From Chitinophagales bacterium (GTDB taxonomy: Bacteria; Bacteroidota; Bacteroidia; Chitinophagales; Chitinophagaceae): DNA of 61,006 nt. Below are positions 7,592 to 14,004 of this stretch, piece after piece. The DNA lies in contig JAATFV010000110.1 of the NCBI GenBank assembly GCA_015655015.1, positions 1 through 61,006 on the forward strand, written 5' to 3'. The stretch's first letter is position 1, and the number at the start of each line of letters is the position of its first letter. Under the pieces are notes generated by a model, which was not told the DNA's origin, searched no databases, and worked only from the letters and a program-made list of their open reading frames with translations. The position numbers and the translations under genes are program-made.

Positions 7592-8203
7592 TTATTTTAT
7601 TTCTAACGTCAGCAGGCTATCATCTTCAATGAACCCTTCCAGCTCATCCCCTACTACACACTCACCAACTCCTGCAGGGGTGCCGGTAAAGACCAGGTCT
7701 CCGATATTAACGGAGAAATAATTGGAAATATAGGATACTATTTTATCAAAACTATTGATCATCAGATTGGAACTTCCCTGCTGCACCAGCTCTTTATTTT
7801 TATAAAGGCAAAAGTTAAGATCTTTTTTATTCTTGATGTTTTGAAGAGGTATCCACTTGCCGATAGCGGCAGAATTATCCCAGGCCTTGGCTTTTTCCCA
7901 GGGAAGACCTTTTTCCTTCAGCTCATTTTGAATATCACGGGCAGTAAAATCGATGCCTACCGTCACGGCATCATAATACTTACTGGCAAACCTATCCTGA
8001 ATATATTTTCCATTCTTGGATATACGCAACACCAGCTCACACTCATAGTGCAATTCATTGGTAAATTCCGGGTAATAAAATGGCGTATGGGCCTGCAGCA
8101 ATGCGCTCTTAGGCTTCATAAATATGATGGGCTCGTCCGGGACCTCATTATTTAACTCTTTGGCGTGAGCCACATAGTTACGGCCAACACAGAATATTTT
8201 CAT
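7592..8203 (-). CDS. Fumarylacetoacetate hydrolase family protein (YcgM-like)
   Basis: A 203-residue single-domain FAH-fold protein. The start MKIFCVGRNYVAHAKEL is typical of the short acylpyruvase/oxaloacetate-decarboxylase-like branch. Metal ligands are Glu54 and Glu56 (HYECEL) and Asp85 (GIDFTARD), and the substrate loop FTGTPAGVG is near the C-terminus. Members hydrolyse or decarboxylate small 2-oxo acids, but the natural substrate here is unknown. Start: ATG 8203, two codons inside a TTG-initiated frame. It is separated from the pth gene by about 155 nt and ends at a strong terminator. Confidence 0.88.
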   Translation of the reverse strand: MKIFCVGRNYVAHAKELNNEVPDEPIIFMKPKSALLQAHTPFYYPEFTNELHYECELVLRISKNGKYIQDRFASKYYDAVTVGIDFTARDIQNELKEKGLPWEKAKAWDNSAAIGKWIPLQNIKNKKDLNFCLYKNKELVQQGSSNLMINSFDKIVSYISNYFSVNIGDLVFTGTPAGVGECVVGDELEGFIEDDSLLTLEIK

Positions 8204-8359
8204 ATTCAATCAGGGTTTTTAAATAGAAAATTCTTTACTCAGTTCTCATTCGGCCTGAAAAGACCCCCGGGTACTCGCATAGGTATATTGAATATAAAAC
8301 ATCTACTGATTAGGGATGAATGCAATATTTATGCGAAAATAAAGATTCCCCTTTACAAA

Positions 8360-8938
8360 TCATAGTGTAAAATCTATTTTATTGTAGTTACTCATCGTCC
8401 TTTCAATTCCGCTGGTGGCAAAGCTTTCAATTAGTTCCACCGACTTATCTATCTTTTGCCTCACCAGGGGTAACTCCTCTTCCGCCCACCTGCCTAATAC
8501 AAACTCCACCTGCCTGCCCTTGGGGAAATTATTGCCTATGCCAAACCTCAGTCTGGGATATGCGTCGGTACCTAGGACCTCCTGGATATTCTCCAGACCA
8601 TTGTGTCCGGCCCCGCTCCCCCCCGGCCGCAGCCTGAATCGGGTAATCGGCAAAGCCAGGTCATCGACAATCACCAACACATGCTCCAAAGCGATCTTCT
8701 CCTTATCCATCCAGTATTTGACGGCCCTTCCGCTAAGATTCACATAGGTCGTGGGTTTGATACACACCAGGATCTGTCCTTTCCACCTGACTTCCACCAT
8801 CTCGGCTAACCGCTCCACCTTGAACTGGCCTTCATTCTTCCTCACCAATGCATCTGTCACGTCAAATCCAATATTGTGCCTGGTGCCGGCATACTCGGCT
8901 CCGATATTGCCAATGCCTACTATCAGGAACTTACCCAT
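8360..8938 (-). CDS. pth: Peptidyl-tRNA hydrolase
   Basis: Releases tRNA from peptidyl-tRNAs that drop off the ribosome. The 192-residue protein has the family length and active-site residues: Asn11, His21 in TRHNIGFD, Asn67 in TTYVNLSG, Asp93 in VIVDDLALP, and Asn113 in GAGHNG. The MNLSG motif reads VNLSG. It follows rplY on the same strand, and prs-rplY(ctc)-pth is a conserved order in many bacteria. Two hairpins between rplY and pth suggest partial termination before it. Confidence 0.96.
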   Translation of the reverse strand: MGKFLIVGIGNIGAEYAGTRHNIGFDVTDALVRKNEGQFKVERLAEMVEVRWKGQILVCIKPTTYVNLSGRAVKYWMDKEKIALEHVLVIVDDLALPITRFRLRPGGSGAGHNGLENIQEVLGTDAYPRLRFGIGNNFPKGRQVEFVLGRWAEEELPLVRQKIDKSVELIESFATSGIERTMSNYNKIDFTL

Positions 8939-8960
8939 AAAGGGAGTTTATTTATTACAA

Positions 8961-9014
8961 ACCGGGCTCCGCCCGGTAAAATAACAAAAACCCGGTTAAA
9001 ATTTAACCGGGTTT
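8961..9014 (-). terminator. Two tandem hairpins after rplY
   Basis: The first hairpin in the direction of transcription is a near-perfect inverted repeat, AAACCCGG(9014-9007) with CCGGGTTT (8995-8988), whose arms continue through TTAAA. It is followed by TTTTTGTTAT, so it is a good intrinsic terminator for rplY. A second hairpin, ACCGGGC-3 nt-GCCCGGT (8977-8961), follows with few Ts and lies just before the pth start codon. Confidence 0.75.
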
Positions 9015-9030
9015 CCACTAATAATCTAAT

Positions 9031-9696
9031 TTATTTTTTGGCAGCTGCAGCCGGTTTAGCAGCCGCAGGAGCCGCTGCAGCAGCAGGTTTAGCAGCGCCG
9101 GCAGCAGGTTTAGCACCAGCAGCCGGAGTGCCGGCAGCTTCTTCCTGTTTCAGCTGACGGGTCAGAACAATGGAAGCAATGGGAATCCGGGGAGAGTTCA
9201 GGATCTCATAGTTATTCTCCTTTACGTCTTCCACCCGTACGTTACCGTTCAATTCCAGGTTCGTCAGATCCACTTCAATATTTTCCTTTAAATACTTAGG
9301 CAGCGTCTTGATCTTTAACACCTTCATCTTAGTGATCAGCTTACCGCCATCCTTCACCCCTTTGGCAGCGCCGGTGAACTTGATCGGAATGGTCGCGATC
9401 ACTTTTTTGTCCTCTACCAGCTCCAGGAAATCCACATGGATCAGCTGATCACTTACCTTGTCGAACTGCAGATCCTTCAATATGCATCGGTAAGCCTTAC
9501 CTTCTACCTTAACTTCCGCCAGTTGGAACTCAGAAGTATACACCAGTGTTTTAAAAGATGTCGCAGGAGCTGAAAAATTCACTTCCTTAGCACCCCCATA
9601 AATTACACCGGGCACTTTTTCCTCAGAGCGAAGTAGGCGGGTGGCTTGTTTGCCCAGTCCGGTCCTGAGTTGTCCTTCGATTGTAATCGTCTTCAT
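9031..9696 (-). CDS. rplY: 50S ribosomal protein L25 (Ctc form)
   Basis: Binds 5S rRNA in the large ribosomal subunit. The 221-residue protein has the N-terminal L25 beta-barrel (start MKTITIEGQLRTGLGKQATR; ECR-like FQLAEVKVEGKAYRCILKDLQFD), the C-terminal TL5/Ctc domain to about residue 185, and a low-complexity Ala/Pro/Lys tail. The tail explains the high-GC repeats at 9050-9140. It lies between prs and pth. Start ATG 9696 gives the canonical N-terminus. Confidence 0.95.
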   Translation of the reverse strand: MKTITIEGQLRTGLGKQATRLLRSEEKVPGVIYGGAKEVNFSAPATSFKTLVYTSEFQLAEVKVEGKAYRCILKDLQFDKVSDQLIHVDFLELVEDKKVIATIPIKFTGAAKGVKDGGKLITKMKVLKIKTLPKYLKENIEVDLTNLELNGNVRVEDVKENNYEILNSPRIPIASIVLTRQLKQEEAAGTPAAGAKPAAGAAKPAAAAAPAAAKPAAAAKK

Positions 9697-9783
9697 TTTT
9701 GTATGTTTATTTAAAAATTACGCTTGATTCATCTTTTGCGCCGGCCCCGCATCCTGTTCCTATTCACATCCGGACCATCACGG

Positions 9784-9815
9784 AAGCTCACCTACTTATA
9801 AGCTCACCTACTTAT
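9784..9815. repeat. 16-bp tandem duplication across the prs stop codon
   Basis: AAGCTCACCTACTTAT occurs twice with no spacer (9784-9799 and 9800-9815). The prs stop codon (complement of 9808-9810) lies inside the copy nearer the gene. One of six stop-spanning duplications in this window. Confidence 0.95.
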
Positions 9816-10758
9816 TCCGCAATTGCGAGTGAATGAACAATCCGGTAATACTCCTGTTCTCATGAGCATTCCGGATAGCTACTGCAAATAATTCCGCCAC
9901 ACTCAATACCTTGATCTTCGGACTCTGCCTCTTCAAAGGGATCGTGTCACATACCACCAGCTCATCCAGTACACTGTTCTCAATGTTGGTATAAGCATTC
10001 CCGCTTAACACCGGATGCGTACAGAGGGCTCTCACACTCCTGGCTCCTTTTTCCATCAACAGACCCGCTGCCTTTGCCAGCGTCCCTCCTGTATCACAAA
10101 TATCATCAATAAGAACAATGTCCCTGTCCGTAACATCCCCGATCACCACCATGCTCGCAATTTCATTAGCCCGTTTCCGGTGTTTATCACAAATCACCAT
10201 TTCCGCATTAAAATAGGAGGAAATTTCCCGTATGCGATTGGCGCTACCCACGTCAGGGGCGGCAAAGGTAAGGTTTTCCACCTTAAGTTGCTCAATGTAA
10301 GGGATAAAAATAGCAGAACTATCCAGGTGATCCACCGGTATGTCAAAATAACCCTGTATCTGGGGAGCATGCAAGTCCATCGTGATGACACGGTCGGCCC
10401 CTGCAGCAACTAACATGTTGGCTATCAGCTTGCTGCCTATCGCTACCCGGGGCTTGTCCTTACGATCCTGGCGGGCATACCCATAATAGGGGATCACCGC
10501 CACCACTTTATAAGCCGAAGCCCGCCGGGCTGCATCGATCATTAATAACAGCTCCAGAATATTGTCCGAAGGGGCAAAAGTGCTTTGCACCAAAAAGACC
10601 ATATCCCCACGGATGCTCTCGTCAAAGATCGGCTGGATCTCGCCGTCACTAAAATGCTGAATGGTGATTTTACCGGAAGGCTGACCAATATTCTGGGCGA
10701 TTTTCTCGGCCAGGTACCTTGAGCCCGTGCCGGAAAAGATTTTAGCGGAATGCTGCAT
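9808..10758 (-). CDS. prs: Ribose-phosphate pyrophosphokinase
   Basis: Makes PRPP from ribose 5-phosphate and ATP for purine, pyrimidine, histidine and NAD synthesis. The 316-residue protein has the expected length. Visible motifs are FSDGEI (37-42), the flexible loop YGYARQDRKD, the metal site DLHAPQIQGYFDIPVD, and the PRPP loop DIVLIDDICDTGGT. It is the first gene of the prs-rplY-pth group, about 110 nt before rplY. Upstream of the start lies TATCTTCG, a near match to the -7 consensus. Confidence 0.97.
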   Translation of the reverse strand: MQHSAKIFSGTGSRYLAEKIAQNIGQPSGKITIQHFSDGEIQPIFDESIRGDMVFLVQSTFAPSDNILELLLMIDAARRASAYKVVAVIPYYGYARQDRKDKPRVAIGSKLIANMLVAAGADRVITMDLHAPQIQGYFDIPVDHLDSSAIFIPYIEQLKVENLTFAAPDVGSANRIREISSYFNAEMVICDKHRKRANEIASMVVIGDVTDRDIVLIDDICDTGGTLAKAAGLLMEKGARSVRALCTHPVLSGNAYTNIENSVLDELVVCDTIPLKRQSPKIKVLSVAELFAVAIRNAHENRSITGLFIHSQLRNK

Positions 10759-10847
10759 AGATTAGTGAAATATGGCGCGAAGATATAAATGAAAAAAGAA
10801 TACCAGCCAACCATGCCAAAAATAATTGATAGGTATCCGCGTATAAA

Positions 10848-10887
10848 GGAAAAAGCCAGGCCATCCACCGCTGGGCAGATGGCCTGG
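10848..10887 (-). terminator. Intrinsic terminator after the 67-residue membrane protein gene
   Basis: CCAGGCCATC (10887-10878, minus strand) pairs with GATGGCCTGG (10865-10856) across a 12-nt loop and is followed by CTTTTTCC. It lies about 30 nt after the stop at 10919. Confidence 0.8.
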
Positions 10888-10918
10888 AAAAAATTCAAAC
10901 AGAGCTTGATCTAATTAA

Positions 10919-11122
10919 TTAATGACCTACAGACGCCAATTGTTGCTTGGCGGGGGCGACCGTAGCCGTCTTTACGACCTCCCTGGAAGACGTTTTAGCG
11001 TTCAAAGCATAAAAAATAGAGGAGCAAACGAAAATAGAGAAAAACAGGGCTACCACATACATGCCGATGCAAAACAGAAAAGGCTGCCAGCCGCCGATTG
11101 CGTTAAAAGTTGTTCGTTTCAT
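10919..11122 (-). CDS. Small membrane protein of unknown function
   Basis: A 67-residue protein with a basic N-terminus and one or two hydrophobic segments (about 12-42: WQPFLFCIGMYVVALFFSIF and SSIFYAL), then a polar tail rich in Thr, Val and Lys. It probably sits in the inner membrane. ATG start and a strong terminator just downstream support a real, monocistronic gene. I recognise no family. Confidence 0.65.
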   Translation of the reverse strand: MKRTTFNAIGGWQPFLFCIGMYVVALFFSIFVCSSIFYALNAKTSSREVVKTATVAPAKQQLASVGH

Positions 11123-11243
11123 TGGATTTTAAGATTAGTTTTCAAAGGGATATTCAAAAGACAATATATTTCTATAACGAAGAAGTTTAATCCTTATTTT
11201 AACATCCCGTTACAATATCGAAAATAAAGACTAAAACCGGTTT

Positions 11244-11936
11244 ATGCAAGGGCAAAAATACTCAATTAAGGATTGGGCAAAAGACGATAGACCACGCGAA
11301 AAACTACTCAGTAAAAACCCTACCGCCCTGAGTGACTCCGAACTGATTGCCATCCTGATCCGCAGCGGCACCCCTGACCGCAGCGCGGTTGAAGTCGCTA
11401 AAGAGATCCTGCAGCTGGGCGGAAACAACCTCCAGGAACTGGGAAAAGTCTCCATACGGGAATTAATGAAGATCAAGGGAATCGGCCAGGCAAAAGCTGT
11501 CACCATCGCCGCAGCGCTGGAATTGGGCAGACGCAGGCAAGGCGCCCTGTCCCTGGAAAAACCCATCGTAAAAAGCAGCCGGGAAGTGGCCGCCTACTTA
11601 CGAACCACATTAAGCGATCTCCGGCATGAGGTCTTTGGGTGTCTTTACCTCAACAGGGCCGGAAAGATCCTGAATTTTGAGATCATCAGCCAGGGCGGTC
11701 TCACAGGCACCGTAGCCGATCCCCGGCTCATCCTTAAAAAAGCCCTGGAAGAAGATGCTGTCAGCCTCATCATCTGCCACAACCATCCCTCCGGAAGCCT
11801 GCACCCCAGCAAGCAGGACGAAGATCTCACCGCAAAGGTCCGGGATGCCGCCCGCCTCTTCGATATCAAGCTATTGGACCATATTATAGTGAGCGAAGAA
11901 GGATACTACAGTTTTGCCGATCAGGGATTGCTCTAA
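11244..11936 (+). CDS. radC: RadC family JAB-domain protein
   Basis: The 230-residue protein has an N-terminal helix-hairpin-helix region (MKIKGIGQAKAVTIAAALELG, about 73-93) and a C-terminal JAMM/MPN domain with Glu in the FNFEIISQG-like strand and HNHPSGSLHPSKQDE (zinc ligands His-x-His and Asp). RadC was named for repair, but its biochemical role remains unsettled. The DNA-binding and metalloprotease-like domains are intact. It is convergent with the DUF3467 gene. The gene end carries five 21-bp repeats starting before the stop codon. Confidence 0.93.
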   Translation: MQGQKYSIKDWAKDDRPREKLLSKNPTALSDSELIAILIRSGTPDRSAVEVAKEILQLGGNNLQELGKVSIRELMKIKGIGQAKAVTIAAALELGRRRQGALSLEKPIVKSSREVAAYLRTTLSDLRHEVFGCLYLNRAGKILNFEIISQGGLTGTVADPRLILKKALEEDAVSLIICHNHPSGSLHPSKQDEDLTAKVRDAARLFDIKLLDHIIVSEEGYYSFADQGLL

Positions 11937-12021
11937 GCCAATCAGAGATTGTCCTAAGCTAATCAGAGATTGCTCTAAACCGAATAGGGATTGCTATAAG
12001 CCGATAGGAATTGCCCCAAAG
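11917..12021 (+). repeat. Five 21-bp tandem repeats starting in the radC 3' end
   Basis: Five contiguous degenerate units begin at 11917, 11938, 11959, 11980 and 12001, with consensus near CCGATCAGGGATTGCTCTAA plus G. The first encodes the last residues of RadC and its TAA. The later copies carry the former stop into the 3' untranslated region, so each frame-1 copy ends in TAA or a variant. Divergence between units shows the array is not brand new. Confidence 0.95.
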
Positions 12022-12064
12022 GAATGCGTCCGTCCTTCAATCTCCCTGATCAGTTCGTCCACCC

Positions 12065-12090
12065 CGGCCGGGAAATTCGGTCGGGAAATT
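12065..12090. repeat. 13-bp tandem duplication across the DUF3467 stop codon
   Basis: CGGCCGGGAAATT (12065-12077) and CGGTCGGGAAATT (12078-12090) are adjacent with one mismatch. The stop codon of the minus-strand gene (complement of 12089-12091) lies at the edge of the copy nearer the gene. Confidence 0.9.
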
Positions 12091-12403
12091 ATGCCTGCGC
12101 AGTAGGACCGCCAAAATTCAGCGGCAATTGCACCTCCTCCAGATCCTGTATCTTCCCATTGGCCGTCTCAAAGCGGGTTAAATTGTCAGTCAGGGCCTTC
12201 ATGAAACGCTTGGCATGCTGTGGAGTAAGAATGATCCGCGATTTCACCTTGCTCTTGGGAGTGCCCGGCATCACATTCACAAAATCGATCACGAACTCGG
12301 CATGGGAATGAGTGATGATAGCTAAATTAGCATACTGCCCTTCTGCAATTTCTTCACTGATCTCGATATTCAACTGGCTATTAGGCTGCTGGTTATCTGA
12401 CAT
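12089..12403 (-). CDS. DUF3467 domain protein
   Basis: A 104-residue protein whose core, EGQYANLAIITHSHAEFVIDFVNVMPG followed by SRIILTPQHAKRFMKALTDNL, matches the DUF3467 family, common in Bacteroidota. It resembles small cytosolic proteins with a beta-rich domain, and the function is unknown. Start: ATG 12403 (MSDNQQPNSQLNIEISEE). A longer in-frame extension overlaps the SusD gene end and is Cys/Trp-rich, unlike the family. The gene is convergent with radC. Confidence 0.85.
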   Translation of the reverse strand: MSDNQQPNSQLNIEISEEIAEGQYANLAIITHSHAEFVIDFVNVMPGTPKSKVKSRIILTPQHAKRFMKALTDNLTRFETANGKIQDLEEVQLPLNFGGPTAQA

Positions 12404-12561
12404 ACAAAAATTTCGGGCAAGATAGAACAAATAGAAAAAGTTGCCAAAAGGCCTTGTAATACATCCACTCCCGCAAAACGTCCGGCATCTATCGGCAATA
12501 ACCCGCAAATCCACCACCCATTTTACCCAAATACCCGTAGTGCATTTCATCCGCCCAAAAA

Positions 12562-13992
12562 TCATGGCGCATCCCACCAAACCCGGCTCGCCGTCGTCAC
12601 CCCTCTCTGCTCAGGCTGCGGATTCGTAAGCGTCTCCGTAAAAGAATAAGGCCACCTCCTGGGAATATAATTCACATAGGCATTTTGCGCCAATGTCAGC
12701 TGAGGAAAGCCCGTGCGCCGCCAGTCATTATACGTTTCAATTGAAAGAAAATCCGCCACATATTTTTCCGTAATGATCTGTTCCAGCGCATTGGCCGGCG
12801 TCAGCAGCGGCCGCGTAGAAATATACCCCTTCCCGGTCGCCGTTCCTATCCACAACAGGTCCATATGAGAACCGATAGCCGCCTCGTAAACGGGCTGGGC
12901 GGCAGCAGCTCCCGCCGTGATAAAAACAGCCTCCGCCTTAATGAACAGCGCTTCACTATAGGTCATCAGCGACAAAGCAGCAGCAGCCCCCGTACTGTTA
13001 TATACATTCAAAGGAAGATATCCTCCATAAAACGTGTTCACAGAAGAATAAACCGTATAATCAGAAGCCGGCCCTGCACCGGATTGCCTGCCCAGGTAAT
13101 TCCCCCCCTTCCCTCTCGAAGCTAGCATCGGCAGCCTGGGATCCTTCCGGCTGATCAGCGAATCGATGAAAGATTGAGCCATTACTACCCCGCCTGCCCC
13201 GGGCAGCGTATTCTCATGCCAGGGATTTTCGTCTTCTGCGCTGCCGGAGTAGGACACCGCTGCATTATCCCCATTGGAGGCAAATCCCTTCTGCAAAGCG
13301 GTCAACGCGCTATTCGCCTGTGCACTGGCCGCATGCCCCGGCGCCCTGGTTAGCCGGAGATAATACCTTGCCTTTAACGTATAGATAAATTTCTTCCAGG
13401 CCTCCATATTCCCGCCATAGATCAGGTCATCCCCCGCAGGAGCGATCCTACTGGCCGGAAGCGTTATATAATATAAGGCGCTATCCAGCTCGTTCTGGAG
13501 CCCCTGATAAATGACTTCCTGCCGGTCATAGCCAGGCTTTGGAATAACAGCTGGCTGTAAAGCCTGCGCATAAGGGACATCATTCCAGAGATCCGTAGTA
13601 ATGGCCATATTATAGGCAAACAGTGTTTTGCCGATAGCAGCGTATTGATAGTGCCCCGCCGATTCCGCTTCTGTTATCATTACACGCAGGTTCTCAAAAA
13701 CATTCGGATACAAAAAAAAGCTCCAGGTATTGTCCACATCCTTATCCGTGATCATATACGTATCAATGCCGGGAGCCGCCTGATTGAGAGACAGCTGCTG
13801 CATCCAGTAAGCCATCACCATTCCGGTATACCCGCCCGCTATCTGTGTCGCCACCGTAAACTCTACCGGAGCCAGTATCAGTGATTCGGCAACGGTTAAT
13901 GGATGATTGGGATCCCTGTTTACATCCAGGAATTTTTTACAGCCCGTACCGGCGAACATAACACCGGCAAGTAACAGGAAGATTGTTTTCAT
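12562..13992 (-). CDS. SusD/RagB-like outer-membrane lipoprotein
   Basis: A 476-residue surface lipoprotein with signal peptide and lipobox ending at Cys18 (FAGTGC-KKFLDVNRDPNHP). The KFLDVN...P opening is typical of SusD-like family 2. TPR-like helices follow (for example AYWMQQLSLNQ and NVFENLRVMITEAE), and there is a late YNDWRRTGFP motif. It forms the lid of a SusCD transporter and binds an oligosaccharide or peptide. It starts 12 nt after its SusC partner. No glycoside hydrolase, sulfatase or anti-sigma gene is adjacent, so the substrate is unknown. Confidence 0.92.
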   Translation of the reverse strand: MKTIFLLLAGVMFAGTGCKKFLDVNRDPNHPLTVAESLILAPVEFTVATQIAGGYTGMVMAYWMQQLSLNQAAPGIDTYMITDKDVDNTWSFFLYPNVFENLRVMITEAESAGHYQYAAIGKTLFAYNMAITTDLWNDVPYAQALQPAVIPKPGYDRQEVIYQGLQNELDSALYYITLPASRIAPAGDDLIYGGNMEAWKKFIYTLKARYYLRLTRAPGHAASAQANSALTALQKGFASNGDNAAVSYSGSAEDENPWHENTLPGAGGVVMAQSFIDSLISRKDPRLPMLASRGKGGNYLGRQSGAGPASDYTVYSSVNTFYGGYLPLNVYNSTGAAAALSLMTYSEALFIKAEAVFITAGAAAAQPVYEAAIGSHMDLLWIGTATGKGYISTRPLLTPANALEQIITEKYVADFLSIETYNDWRRTGFPQLTLAQNAYVNYIPRRWPYSFTETLTNPQPEQRGVTTASRVWWDAP

Positions 13993-14004
13993 GGTAAGGT
14001 ATAT

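Noticed and set aside
11917..12021. CRISPR array
   Set aside because: The units are contiguous 21-mers with no unique spacers, and there are no cas genes.
11914..12105. Open frame with a repeating PIRDCSK-like peptide after radC
   Set aside because: It is the out-of-frame reading of the 21-bp tandem repeat, with no ribosome site or family resemblance.
12404..12580. N-terminal extension of the DUF3467 protein
   Set aside because: Overlaps the SusD-like gene end; Cys/Trp-rich and unlike the family, which fits ATG 12403.
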